DNA from: Halorussus marinus
GTDB taxonomy: Archaea > Halobacteriota > Halobacteria > Halobacteriales > Haladaptataceae
DNA: 64,000 nt
Direction of reading: 5' to 3'
NCBI RefSeq assembly: GCF_004765795.1
Contig: NZ_SBIV01000003.1
Location: 124,001-188,000, forward strand
Shown: positions 1 through 8,034 of the stretch, piece after piece
How positions within the stretch are numbered: the first letter of the stretch is position 1
Layout: the number at the start of each line of letters is the position of its first letter
Notes under the pieces: model-generated
Databases searched by the model: none
What the model was told of the DNA's origin: nothing
The model's input: only the letters and a program-made list of their open reading frames with translations
Program-made: the position numbers and the translations under genes

Positions 1-431
1 GCCGAGACGTTCGCCAGCCACGGAACGCCCCGCTCGGCGAGGTCGGCGCCCACCAGTTCGTCTTCGGTCCCGCTGATGACCCGTCCGGAACTCGTGTTGA
101 GGTAGCTTATGCCGTGTACCTCGTCCGGTAGCGCTTCGAGTTCGGTCTCGAACGTCGACCGAATTCGGTCGGCGTCACCCGAACGGACCGCGACTCCCTC
201 CGAGAGCAACCGCGTCGTTCGCTTTCGCTCGCTCTGCCACTCCTGTAGTTGATCGGCCGACAACTCGGTTATGGTCTTCGCCTCGTTGTGCTTCTCGTCG
301 GTGAGCTGGGCCGACACCTCGCCCTGAATCCAGAATCCCACGCCCGCGACGACCGCGAGCGTGAGGAGCACCACCGCGGCGAACTTTCTGAGATAGCTCT
401 TCCGTACGAAACTGAGCGTCTGTTCATCCAT
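1..431 (-). CDS. Methyl-accepting transducer (HTR-like), N-terminal part
   Basis: The gene runs off the left edge; about 143 N-terminal residues are visible. It starts with ATG at 431 (MDEQTLSFVRKSYLRKF). A hydrophobic segment at about residues 17-34 follows a basic stretch. After it comes a helical region rich in Gln, Glu and Lys (about 40-75), then the beginning of an extracellular sensor domain that includes SYLNTSSGRVISGTED. This layout of short cytoplasmic tail, membrane anchor, long helix and Cache-like sensor is typical of haloarchaeal transducers that signal to CheA. The methyl-accepting part lies outside the window, so a sensor kinase or diguanylate-type receptor is not excluded. No partner genes are visible here. 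Confidence 0.7.
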   Translation of the reverse strand, partial: MDEQTLSFVRKSYLRKFAAVVLLTLAVVAGVGFWIQGEVSAQLTDEKHNEAKTITELSADQLQEWQSERKRTTRLLSEGVAVRSGDADRIRSTFETELEALPDEVHGISYLNTSSGRVISGTEDELVGADLAERGVPWLANVS

Positions 432-481
432 CCCCGTGAAAATTACTGATTACTGGTATGTCATAGAACCTTCGTCGCAGT

Positions 482-495
482 TATCAATACTGATA
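482..495. promoter_or_regulatory. Short dyad TATCA-ATAC-TGATA upstream of transducer
   Basis: A 5-bp inverted repeat with a 4-bp spacer lies about 50 bp upstream of the transducer start, in an AT-rich stretch that is unusual for this genome. It could be part of the promoter or a regulator site. The evidence is only the symmetry and position. Confidence 0.25.
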
Positions 496-622
496 GCAGA
501 TCAGCCATGTTGAACGAAAATCGTAGACTCTCGATCGAGTCGGGACGGACCGAACGCGACAGGGACCGACGTCTCGCCCGAGCCTCGACACCACGGCACC
601 GAACCCGGTTCGATCGCCCGTC

Positions 623-1684
623 TCAGAACCGCCCCTGTTCGCGAAGCGCGGCGACGACCTCGCGGACGCGCTGGGCGTCGTCTTTCGGGACGACCACCAC
701 TCGGTCGCCGGCGGCCGCGACCACCAGTCCCTCGACGCCGACCGCGCTGACGTGCGCGCCGTCGAGGCCCGCGACCACCGTCTCCTCGGCGTCGATCGTG
801 AGCGCGTCCCCGAGGACCGCGTTGCCGTCGGCGTCGGTCTCGACGACGCGCTCGATCGCGTCCCACGACCCCACGTCGTCCCACTCGAAGTCGGCGGCCA
901 CGACGTAGGCGTCGTCGGTCCGCTCCATCACCGCGTAATCGACGCTGACGGGCTCGACCGCCCGGAACCCTCGCTCGGGATCGCCGTCGTCGAGGGCCTC
1001 GACCAGCGGCGCGAGCGGCGAGTCGCGGGCCGCCCGGAGCAAGGCCTCGGGCGTCCACGCGAACAGCCCGGCGTTCCAGTAACAGCCCGCGGCCACGAGT
1101 CGCTCTGCGGTCTCGGCGTCGGGCTTCTCGCGGAACCGAGCGATCTCGGCGTACTCGCCCCTCGACTCGCCCGGCTCGATGTAGCCGTAGCCGGTCGCTG
1201 GCCGCGTCGGTTCGACGCCGAACGCGACCAACCCCTCCGTTTCGACTGCGGCGCGGGCCGCGGTCCGGGCCGCGCCGGCGAAGCCGTCGCCGACGACGTG
1301 GTCGCTCGGGACACAGAGCACCACGCAGTCGCCGTCCCGATCGGCGGTCGTCTCGCCCTGCTCGCCCGTCTCCGGGGCGGGCCCGTTGCGTTGCTCTCGG
1401 ACCCGGTGGGCGGCGTACGCCAGCGCGGGGCCGGTGTCTTTGGCGTCGGGCTCGACGATGACCCCCGCCCCGGGAACCGCCTCGCGGACGCGGTCTGCGT
1501 GCTCGGCGGTCGTCGAGACGTACACCTCGTCGGCGAAGCCGACGCGCTCGACGGTCCGAGCGAGCAGCGACTCCGACCCGCCGAGCGCGAGGAACTGCTT
1601 CGGCCGATCCGCCCTGCTCGCCGGATAGAGCCGGGTCCCGGTGCCGCCGGCCATCACCACCGCGACGATCGGGCGGGCTACCAC
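623..1684 (-). CDS. manC: Mannose-1-phosphate guanylyltransferase (nucleotidyltransferase)
   Basis: A 353-residue protein that should make GDP-mannose from GTP and mannose-1-phosphate for glycan synthesis. The N-terminal nucleotidyltransferase signature MAGGTGTRLYPASRADRPKQ is at residues 11-30. Further family marks are CVPSDHVV, the FREKPDAETA loop, YWNAGLFAW, and DFEWDDVGSWDAI near the end. The chosen start is GTG at 1684, which overlaps the stop of the upstream small gene by seven bases; the open frame continues upstream but lacks family similarity there. There is no fused phosphomannose isomerase domain, so it is the short archaeal type. The glycosyltransferase at 15.4 kb could use such products, but is not linked. 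The enzyme class is secure; mannose rather than another sugar is inferred. Confidence 0.88.
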   Translation of the reverse strand: MVARPIVAVVMAGGTGTRLYPASRADRPKQFLALGGSESLLARTVERVGFADEVYVSTTAEHADRVREAVPGAGVIVEPDAKDTGPALAYAAHRVREQRNGPAPETGEQGETTADRDGDCVVLCVPSDHVVGDGFAGAARTAARAAVETEGLVAFGVEPTRPATGYGYIEPGESRGEYAEIARFREKPDAETAERLVAAGCYWNAGLFAWTPEALLRAARDSPLAPLVEALDDGDPERGFRAVEPVSVDYAVMERTDDAYVVAADFEWDDVGSWDAIERVVETDADGNAVLGDALTIDAEETVVAGLDGAHVSAVGVEGLVVAAAGDRVVVVPKDDAQRVREVVAALREQGRF

Positions 1685-1956
1685 GTCTCGACCCGTCCGT
1701 CGCGAACGTCCTCGACACACCCCTCGCAGTCGGGGTGGTCGGCGTCGAAGCAGGCGGGGCGGGCCGCCGCGTCGAGCGAGACGGCCCGACGCTCGGCGTA
1801 CCGCCGACAGACGATCTTCGCGCGGCCCTCCTCGTCTTGGGGGAGGTCCGCGAGCGCGGCCTGCCGGCCGTCGCGGTAGGCCCGTTTCGCGTCGGCGACC
1901 TGTCGCCCCGCGGACCTGAGCTTGGCGCGGAGGAAGCTTTCGAGGCGGTCGTCCAT
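1678..1956 (-). CDS. Small conserved haloarchaeal protein with Cys cluster
   Basis: A 92-residue protein beginning MDDRLESFLRAKLRSAGRQ. The N-terminal half is basic and helical. The C-terminal part has cysteines in KIVCRRYAERR, PACFDAD and HPDCEGC, which could bind a metal. Its stop overlaps the start of the guanylyltransferase gene, so the two are probably translated from one message. I recognise it as a recurrent small haloarchaeal protein without known function. The start ATG at 1956 is preceded by an AT-rich stretch that also lies ahead of the divergent LysE gene. Confidence 0.7.
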   Translation of the reverse strand: MDDRLESFLRAKLRSAGRQVADAKRAYRDGRQAALADLPQDEEGRAKIVCRRYAERRAVSLDAAARPACFDADHPDCEGCVEDVRDGRVETW

Positions 1957-2069
1957 GTCGGTTCATGTAGGGCGTGGGCGTAGAAAGGTTTGTTCGTCGA
2001 TCGGCTCGATCGAACGGATTGTGCCAACCCCACGATTTAGGGCGACCCAGACCGACCCTCGAACCAGCG

Positions 2070-2705
2070 ATGCTCCCGTCGATCGACTCGTACTTCGTGT
2101 TCGTCGGCGCGGCGGCGGCGCTGATTCTCACGCCCGGCCCCGACACCGTCTTCGTGCTCACGCAGGGCGTGAGCGCGGGCAAGCGCGGCGGCGTCGCCTC
2201 CGCGCTCGGGGTCAGCACCGGAATACTCGTCCACACCGCGGCCGCCACGCTGGGACTGGCCGCCCTGCTCCGGACCTCGGCGCTGGCGTACGCCGCGGTC
2301 AAGTACGCCGGCGCGGTCTATCTCCTGTATCTCGGTGCGAAGACACTCCGGTCTGGCGGAGAGTTCGACGTGCCGACCGCGACCGACGCCTCGCGGGCCG
2401 ACCCCGACCTCCGTCGGAGCTACCTCCGGGGCGTGACCGTCAACGTCCTGAACCCGAAGGTGGCGCTGTTCTTTCTGGCCTTCCTCCCGCAGTTCGTCGA
2501 CGCCGGGGCCGGCGCGCCGACCGCGATGATCGCGCTCGGTGGGACCTACGCCGCCCTGACCGCGCTGTATCTCGGCGGGGTCGGGGTGGCGTCGGGCGGC
2601 GTGCGGTCCGTTCTCCGGACCCGGCCTCGGTTCGCGGACGGCCTCCGATACCTCTCGGGGTCGGTGCTGGGGGCGCTCGGCGCCGCGCTGGCGCTGGACG
2701 CGTGA
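2070..2705 (+). CDS. LysE/RhtB family amino-acid exporter
   Basis: A 211-residue integral membrane protein with about five or six hydrophobic segments. The N-terminal family signature is ALILTPGPDTVFVLTQG, followed by GVSTGILVHTAAATLGL and the conserved NVLNPKVALFFLAFLPQF. These mark the LysE/RhtB superfamily, which exports amino acids or related small molecules. The start is ATG at 2070; an upstream in-frame extension from 1974 is rich in Arg and lacks similarity. It is transcribed divergently from the small Cys-cluster gene. The substrate cannot be read from the sequence. Confidence 0.88.
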   Translation: MLPSIDSYFVFVGAAAALILTPGPDTVFVLTQGVSAGKRGGVASALGVSTGILVHTAAATLGLAALLRTSALAYAAVKYAGAVYLLYLGAKTLRSGGEFDVPTATDASRADPDLRRSYLRGVTVNVLNPKVALFFLAFLPQFVDAGAGAPTAMIALGGTYAALTALYLGGVGVASGGVRSVLRTRPRFADGLRYLSGSVLGALGAALALDA

Positions 2706-2735
2706 CCCCTGCGGGACCGGCACAGAGGGCCAGAG

Positions 2736-2780
2736 CGCTTCAGTTTCACTTTCACTCCGGCCTCACCGAGCTTTTTATAT
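2736..2780 (+). promoter_or_regulatory. rpa promoter: 21-bp element plus TATA box
   Basis: Positions 2736-2756 hold a motif with core CTTCAGTTTCACTTTCACT, followed 15 bases later by a TATA box (CTTTTTATAT, 2771-2780). The start codon of rpa is at 2841, giving a leader of about 35 bases. The same 21 bases occur on the minus strand at 52573-52593, 16 bases upstream of another TATA box, and a shorter version precedes mcm at 53845. It is a candidate activator or repressor site. Confidence 0.6.
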
Positions 2781-2840
2781 CATGGCGCACTAACCGTTCG
2801 CACGTCTCCCGAAGAAAACGACGCGGAGACAGATACACCC

Positions 2841-3776
2841 ATGAGCGATGTGCGCCAGCACGCCGAAGAGATACGCGAACAGTTCTCCGAGCACCTAGAC
2901 GTCACCGTCGACGAGGTCGAACAGCGCCTCGACAACCTCGTCAACGAGTACCGAGTCCCCCTCGAGGAGGCTCGCCGGAGCGTCGTGAGCCACTACCTCG
3001 ACGAGGCCGGCCTCGACCGCGACGAGATCCGGAGCGGCGGGGGCGGCTCCGAACAGGTCTCCGTCGAGGACGTCGACGAGGACGAGCAGTGGCTCAGCCT
3101 CACCGCGAAGGTCGTCGACCTCTGGGAGCCCCGGAGCGACGCCGTCGGGCAGGTCGGTCTGCTCGGCGACGAGACGGGCACGATCAAGTTCACCAAGTGG
3201 GCCGACTCGGACCTCCCCGAACTCGAGGAGGGCGCGGTCTACCACCTCGGCAACCTCGTCTCCGACGAGTACCAGGGTAACTACTCGGTGAAGCTCAACC
3301 GCACGACCACCGTCGCGGAGGCCGACGAGGACATCGAGGTCGGCGACGACACCGCCGAGGTCGAGGGCGCGCTCGTCGACATCCAGAGCGGGAGCGGCCT
3401 CATCAAGCGCTGTCCCGCCGAGGACTGCACCCGCGTCCTCCAGAACGGTCGGTGCTCCGAGCACGGCGAGGTCGAGGGCGAGTTCGACCTCCGGATCAAG
3501 GGCGTCCTCGACGACGGCCTCGAAGTCCACGAGGTCATCTTCGACAAGGAGGCGACCGAGGAGTTCACCGGTATCGGCCTGCAGGAGGCCCAGGACATGG
3601 CGATGGACGCGCTCGACACGACCGTCGTCGCCGAGGAGATGCGCGAGAAGACCCTCGGGCGGTACTACCGCGTGAGCGGTCCCACGATGGGCCGGTATCT
3701 CCTCGCCGACGAGGTAGAGACCCTCGCCGGGCCGACGGACGCCGAGGACGTTCTCATCAAAGCGAGGTCGATATAA
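2841..3776 (+). CDS. rpa3: Replication protein A, single OB-fold type (Rpa3-like)
   Basis: A 311-residue single-stranded-DNA-binding protein for replication and repair. Residues 1-65 form a helical N-terminal region. The OB fold spans about 82-160 (WLSLTAKVVDLWEPR, IKFTKWADSDLPEL). A zinc-binding region follows with Cys191, Cys196, Cys205 and His208 (CPAEDCTRVLQNGRCSEHGE). A conserved C-terminal domain includes KTLGRYYRVSGPTMGRYLL. The length and arrangement match the haloarchaeal Rpa3 class, whose gene is paired with an RPA-associated protein gene; that partner follows here with a one-base stop/start overlap (TAATG). The promoter carries the shared 21-bp element. Confidence 0.9.
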   Translation: MSDVRQHAEEIREQFSEHLDVTVDEVEQRLDNLVNEYRVPLEEARRSVVSHYLDEAGLDRDEIRSGGGGSEQVSVEDVDEDEQWLSLTAKVVDLWEPRSDAVGQVGLLGDETGTIKFTKWADSDLPELEEGAVYHLGNLVSDEYQGNYSVKLNRTTTVAEADEDIEVGDDTAEVEGALVDIQSGSGLIKRCPAEDCTRVLQNGRCSEHGEVEGEFDLRIKGVLDDGLEVHEVIFDKEATEEFTGIGLQEAQDMAMDALDTTVVAEEMREKTLGRYYRVSGPTMGRYLLADEVETLAGPTDAEDVLIKARSI

Positions 3777-4411
3777 TGAGCGGAACCCCGACCAGAGAGG
3801 TCGCGCGCCGCGTCTTCGCCGACGAGTTCAACGACGCGACCCACACGTTCAAAGAGTCCGACGAGGAGCGCGCCCCGGTGTACGTCCTGTTGCCGACCGG
3901 CGAGCGAGCCAACCGCGTGTTCATCGTCGGCACCCTCACCGAGACAGAAGACGTCGGCGAGGACAGCGAGTACTGGCAGGGCCGCGTGGTCGACCCGAAC
4001 GGTGACCCGTTTTTCGTCTACGCGGGCCAGTACCAGCCCGAGGCCGCGAGCATGCTCAGAGAACTGGAGCCGCCGGCGTACGTCGCCATCACGGGCAAGC
4101 CCCGGACGTACGAGACCGACGACGGGAACACCAACGTCTCCGTGCGACCCGAATCGATCACGCTGGTCGACGCCGCGACCCGCGACCGCTGGGTGGTCGA
4201 GACCGCCGAACAGACCCTCGACCGGATTCAGGCCTTCGACGACGAGACCAACGAGTACGCCCGAATGGTCGAAGACGAGTACGACCTGCCGCTCGACCGC
4301 TACCGCGAGACGGCCATCGCCGCGCTCGAAAGCCTCGAAGACCAGCAGTCCGACGCCGACGGGAACGACCCCGACGGCTCGGACGAAACCGAACTCGAGC
4401 CCCAGACGTAG
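3776..4411 (+). CDS. rpap3: RPA-associated protein (COG3390 type)
   Basis: A 211-residue protein starting at the ATG overlapping the rpa stop. It begins MSGTPTREVARRVFADEFND and contains an OB-like core (VFIVGTLTETEDVG, YWQGRVVDPNGDPFFVYAGQ, PAYVAITGKPRTYET). The C-terminus is acidic and low in complexity. In haloarchaea such proteins are encoded with, and bind, their cognate RPA. The tight coupling with rpa indicates stoichiometric expression. Assignment as the Rpa3 partner follows from gene order. Confidence 0.88.
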   Translation: MSGTPTREVARRVFADEFNDATHTFKESDEERAPVYVLLPTGERANRVFIVGTLTETEDVGEDSEYWQGRVVDPNGDPFFVYAGQYQPEAASMLRELEPPAYVAITGKPRTYETDDGNTNVSVRPESITLVDAATRDRWVVETAEQTLDRIQAFDDETNEYARMVEDEYDLPLDRYRETAIAALESLEDQQSDADGNDPDGSDETELEPQT

Positions 4412-4575
4412 CCGGGGCCCGATCCGCCGATTCGACAGCCGACCGGCTCTCCGGGGGGTAGGGACGACGTCGCGGCCGGAGCATCGGTGACCGAACAGCC
4501 CAGCGGCCGCGCTCGAAAACGCGCCCGGGTGGTACCAGCACCCGAACGCTGGGCGTGTCAGCTACGAGTAGCCCA

Positions 4576-4848
4576 ATGGCAACCCATACGTCACGATTAC
4601 AAGAAGGTACCGAGACCGTCTCCGGGCCGCACCTCGGCCGCGGCCGTGACGGCGGGCCCGACCACCGCTACTGGCGGTGCGAGCGCTGCGGGCTCGAAAG
4701 CACGGATCCGGACCTCCGCGAGGGGTGTTTCCGGTGTGGAGACGACGAACTGCAACGAGTTTCGACGAGCGAGCACCGCGACCGGCCCGGCGTCTCGGAC
4801 GCGAGCGCCCGCCGACGACGCGGAGGAGACGATGCCCGACGAGCGTGA
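4576..4848 (+). CDS. Small zinc-ribbon protein
   Basis: A 90-residue protein from ATG 4576 (MATHTSRLQEGTETVSGPH). The core WRCERCGLESTDPDLREGC plus FRCGDDEL places four cysteines in two knuckles, typical of haloarchaeal small zinc-finger proteins. The C-terminal tail is Arg-rich and may be poorly conserved. It overlaps the next gene by 17 bases in another frame, which suggests coupling. No function is known. Confidence 0.6.
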   Translation: MATHTSRLQEGTETVSGPHLGRGRDGGPDHRYWRCERCGLESTDPDLREGCFRCGDDELQRVSTSEHRDRPGVSDASARRRRGGDDARRA

Positions 4849-5065
4849 GTCCCCGAGCGCGGGGTGGCGCGGCGTGTGCCGCGAGATGGCGGTCGACACC
4901 GGGATCGAGGCCGCGACCGCGCGGTGTCCGGACTGCGACCGACCGTGTCCGAACGTCGCGGGCGACGCCTACGACTGTGTGGCCCACGGACTGTTTCGCC
5001 CCGGCGAGGACCGGTCCGAAGACTCCGCCGACCCGAACGACCGAATTCGCGGGACGGCCGATTAG
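4832..5065 (+). CDS. Small zinc-finger protein
   Basis: A 77-residue protein from ATG 4832 (MPDERESPSAGWRGVCREMA). It has CPDCDRPCPNVAGDAYDC followed by VAHGLFRPG, a Cys/His-rich core that could bind one zinc ion. It overlaps the preceding zinc-ribbon gene and ends against the convergent stress-protein gene, with the two stop codons interleaved. I infer a real gene from the conserved-looking Cys spacing and acidic tail; no function is assigned. Confidence 0.55.
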   Translation: MPDERESPSAGWRGVCREMAVDTGIEAATARCPDCDRPCPNVAGDAYDCVAHGLFRPGEDRSEDSADPNDRIRGTAD

Positions 5066-5466
5066 CCGCTGGCGGTTCCGGCCCCGCAGACGAGGACCGG
5101 GCGGTCGGTCTCCAGCAACACCTGCTGGGTGACGCTCCCGAACAGCGCCTTCCCGGCCGGCGTCCGGCCTCGGGGCGCGAGCGAGACCAGATCGGCGTCG
5201 AGGTCGGCGGCGGCCTCGAGGATCTCCTCGGCGGCGGGGCCGCTCGACTCGGCGTACTCGATCTCGATGCCGGCGTCCTCTAAGTGTTCGGCCGCCCGCC
5301 GGACGGCGGCGACCTGGTGGACCGACGCCCCTTCGGTGTTGTCGGTGAAGTCGTGAAAGAGGGTGACCGCCATCGCCGCGGGGTCCCGGGGCAGATCCGC
5401 GATGGCCCGAGCCTGTTCGATCGCTCGCTCCTCGTCGTCGCCGATCGCCGCGAGCACGCGGTACAT
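5062..5466 (-). CDS. Universal stress protein (UspA family)
   Basis: A 134-residue alpha/beta protein from ATG 5466 (MYRVLAAIGDDEERAIEQA). It keeps the UspA fold features: the first strand with a following acidic turn, the middle LDADLVSLAPRG segment, and the C-terminal nucleotide-loop region GSVTQQVLLETDRPVLV. The usual G-x2-G-x9-G-S/T loop appears as RGRTPAGKALFGSVT, close to the ATP-binding type. The role is cytoplasmic stress resistance by family. An upstream in-frame extension to 5493 adds nine residues not seen in the family. Confidence 0.85.
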   Translation of the reverse strand: MYRVLAAIGDDEERAIEQARAIADLPRDPAAMAVTLFHDFTDNTEGASVHQVAAVRRAAEHLEDAGIEIEYAESSGPAAEEILEAAADLDADLVSLAPRGRTPAGKALFGSVTQQVLLETDRPVLVCGAGTASG

Positions 5467-5606
5467 ACCCGCGAATACGGCCGCTTCCGCCATAAGTGTG
5501 GAACTCGACCGTCGGTCGGCGGCCTCGACCGATTTTCACGAACTGAGATTCGGGTCCCCTATTAAACTGTTTTCCCGAACGAGTATCGCATGTGAGGTGA
5601 CCGCCG

Positions 5607-6137
5607 ATGTCCACTCGTACACTCGAAACCGAACTGCTCGGGCGGCGTACCGACTTCGAATACTCCGAGACGTGGGTCGGGTACGCCCTGCTCGCGCTCC
5701 GCCTCGTGATGGGATGGACGATGTTCTACGCCGGCATCACGAAGGTGCTCGACCCGTCGTGGTCCGCGGAGGGGTTCCTCCTCCACGCGATCCCGGAGGG
5801 CAATCCCTTCACCGGCCTCTGGACGACGCTCGCCAGCGACTGGCTGTGGCTCATCGACCCGCTGAACCAGTGGGGCCTGACCCTCGTCGGGCTGGCGTTG
5901 CTCGTCGGGGCGTTCGTCCGATGGAGCGCCTTCTGGGGCGCGGTCATGATGCTGTTCTACTGGGCGGCCAGCCTCCCGCTGGAGAACGGCATCGTCATCG
6001 ACGACCACATCGTCTACGCGATGTTGCTGTTCGGGCTCGGCGCGTTCGGCGCGGGCCGAATCCTCGGGCTCGACGAGCTCGTCGAGGACGCTGGCATCGT
6101 GCAACGAAACCCGTGGCTCCGATACGTCCTCGGGTGA
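5607..6137 (+). CDS. DoxX family membrane protein
   Basis: A 176-residue protein with four predicted membrane segments. Family marks are LRLVMGWTMFYAGITKVLDP near the N-terminus, followed by GLTLVGLALLVGAFVRWSAF and DDHIVYAMLLFGLGAFGAGR. DoxX-type proteins are linked to quinone-dependent oxidation or redox homeostasis, but the exact reaction is unknown for archaeal members. A small membrane protein gene follows at a ten-base gap and is probably cotranscribed. Confidence 0.85.
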   Translation: MSTRTLETELLGRRTDFEYSETWVGYALLALRLVMGWTMFYAGITKVLDPSWSAEGFLLHAIPEGNPFTGLWTTLASDWLWLIDPLNQWGLTLVGLALLVGAFVRWSAFWGAVMMLFYWAASLPLENGIVIDDHIVYAMLLFGLGAFGAGRILGLDELVEDAGIVQRNPWLRYVLG

Positions 6138-6147
6138 CGACGGGACG

Positions 6148-6447
6148 ATGCCGGGTTTCACCGCGCTCGTCCTCGCGCTCGACGCGGTGCTCATCGCGCT
6201 CGGCGGCGTCCTCGCGTACTTCGCCCAGCAGGCGTTCCGGCGCACCGAGTCGCCGGGACTGCGGGTGGTCGCGATCGGCATCTGCGTAGTCACCGTCGGA
6301 ACCGCGCTGCCCGGCGTGGCCGCGCTGGGCGTCGGGCTCGCGCCCGCGCCGAGCCTGCTCGCGGGCACCGCGGTCGTCACCCTCGGGTTCGTGGTACTCG
6401 CGTACTCGCTGTACGCCGAGTATCCCGGCGACGACGGCCCGAGGTGA
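6148..6447 (+). CDS. Small three-helix membrane protein
   Basis: A 99-residue hydrophobic protein (MPGFTALVLALDAVLIALGG) with three predicted membrane segments, and the short polar stretch FRRTESPGLR between the first two. Similar small proteins occur near regulators and transporters in haloarchaea, without known function. It ends directly against the stop codon of the convergent hutH gene. Confidence 0.65.
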   Translation: MPGFTALVLALDAVLIALGGVLAYFAQQAFRRTESPGLRVVAIGICVVTVGTALPGVAALGVGLAPAPSLLAGTAVVTLGFVVLAYSLYAEYPGDDGPR

Positions 6448-8034
6448 CTATTCGAGCGGGTCGCCGACGGCGCTCTCGACTCGTTCTTCGAGTAGCCCCG
6501 ACGCCACCAGCGCGTCGGCGCGCTCGATGTCGTCGTGGATCGGTCGGTCCTCGACCAATCGGGGCACCGCGTCTCGGACCGCCTCGTACGCCGCGGCCGT
6601 GCCGGCGCCGTGGGCGAGGTCGTCGGGCAGGAACTCGGCGGCCTGCGCACAACAGAGCAGTTCGATCCCGACCACGGTCGTCGCGTTCTCGACCGCCGCG
6701 CGGGCGTCGAACGCGCTCTGGGCGCTCATGCTGACGTGATCTTCCTGATTGCCGCTGACCGGGGTGTTGTCCATCGAAGGCCGGCCGGTCGCGCGGTTCT
6801 CGTTGACGAGCGCCGCCGCGGTGTACTGGGCGATCATGTACCCCGAGCGCAGGCCGCTCGCTTCGGTCAGGAACGGCGGCAGGTGTGACTCCTGGACGTT
6901 CGGGTTCACCATCCGGTCGACCCGGCGCTCGGAGATGGCCGCCAGTTCGGTGATCGCGTTGGTGAGGTAATCGAGCGGGAGCGCCAGGGGATCGCCGTGG
7001 AAGTTGCCGCCCGACAGCACTGCCGCGCTCTCGGTGCCCGAGGCCCGCGGGTCGGCGTCGGCGGCGTCGAAGATGAGGGGGTTGTCGGTCGCGCTGTTGA
7101 GTTCGACCTCGACCGCCTCCCGGAGGTGGGCGACGGCGTCCCGGACCGCGCCGTGGACCTGGGGCGCACACCGGATCGAGTAGGCGTCCTGCACCCGGTC
7201 GCAGTTGCGGTGGGACTCGACTACCTCGGAGTCGGCGGTCAGGCGCTTGAGGTTGCGGGCGGTCTCGGCGTGGCCCTCGTGCGGGCGGACCCGAGCGATC
7301 GCGTCGTCGGCCGAGGCGGTGGTTCCCATGGTGACCTCCGTCGTCAGCGCGGCCGCGACGTCGCCGGCCCTGATCGCCCGCTCGGCGTCCACGACCGCGA
7401 GCGCGGCCAGACCCACGCTGAGTTGGGTCCCGTTGATGAGCGCGAGCCCCTCCTTTGCCTTGAGGGTCAGGGGGTCGAGGTCGGCGGTCGCGAGCGCCTC
7501 CTCGCCCGGCAGTCGCTCGATGTCCGTTCCGGACTCGACGTCTGCCTCCCCTTCGCCGATCAGCACGAGCGCGAGGTGCGCCAGCGGCGCGAGGTCGCCG
7601 CTCGCCCCGAGGCTCCCCCGAGATTTCACCACGGGGTGGATCCGCTCGTTGAGCGCGGTCGCGAGGTGGTCGACGACGACCTCCCGGACGCCCGAGTGGC
7701 CCTTGACGAGCGCGTTGAGCCGGCCGAGCAAGAGCGCCCGGACCTCCTCGCGGCCGAGTTCGCGGCCCGCGCCCGCGGCGTGGCTCCGGACGAGGTTCAA
7801 CTGGAGCTGTTCGATGTCCTCGTCGGGGATGCGCTCGTCGACCAGCTCGCCGAAGCCGGTGTTGACGCCGTAGACGGCCTCGCCGCTGTCGACGACCGCC
7901 TCGACGCGCTCGCGGGCGACCCGGACCTTTTCGCGGGCCGCGTCCGGGACGACGACCCGGGCGTCCTCGCGGGCGACCCGGGCGACGTCCTCGGGCGTGA
8001 GGCGCTCGCCGTCGACCTCGACCGGATCAGGCAC
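6448..8034 (-). CDS. hutH: Histidine ammonia-lyase
   Basis: A 528-residue enzyme that converts L-histidine to urocanate and ammonia, the first step of histidine degradation. The MIO prosthetic group would form from Ala144-Ser145-Gly146 in SRGSLGASGDLAPLAH. Other marks are YGVNTGFGELVD (about 55-66), LINGTQLSVGLAAL, and the C-terminal GNQEDHVSMS motif. Length is normal for the family. The start is GTG at 8034, inside the end of hutI (eight-base overlap). It is the last gene of the four-gene hut operon read from 11945 downward. Confidence 0.97.
   Translation of the reverse strand: MPDPVEVDGERLTPEDVARVAREDARVVVPDAAREKVRVARERVEAVVDSGEAVYGVNTGFGELVDERIPDEDIEQLQLNLVRSHAAGAGRELGREEVRALLLGRLNALVKGHSGVREVVVDHLATALNERIHPVVKSRGSLGASGDLAPLAHLALVLIGEGEADVESGTDIERLPGEEALATADLDPLTLKAKEGLALINGTQLSVGLAALAVVDAERAIRAGDVAAALTTEVTMGTTASADDAIARVRPHEGHAETARNLKRLTADSEVVESHRNCDRVQDAYSIRCAPQVHGAVRDAVAHLREAVEVELNSATDNPLIFDAADADPRASGTESAAVLSGGNFHGDPLALPLDYLTNAITELAAISERRVDRMVNPNVQESHLPPFLTEASGLRSGYMIAQYTAAALVNENRATGRPSMDNTPVSGNQEDHVSMSAQSAFDARAAVENATTVVGIELLCCAQAAEFLPDDLAHGAGTAAAYEAVRDAVPRLVEDRPIHDDIERADALVASGLLEERVESAVGDPLE

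Noticed and set aside
249-449. A 66-codon plus-strand frame near the left edge
   Set aside because: It is antisense to the transducer N-terminus, which has a convincing membrane anchor and sensor start.
501-2033. A 510-codon minus-strand frame opposite and alongside the guanylyltransferase
   Set aside because: It is Arg-rich, low in complexity and out of frame with the recognisable enzyme.
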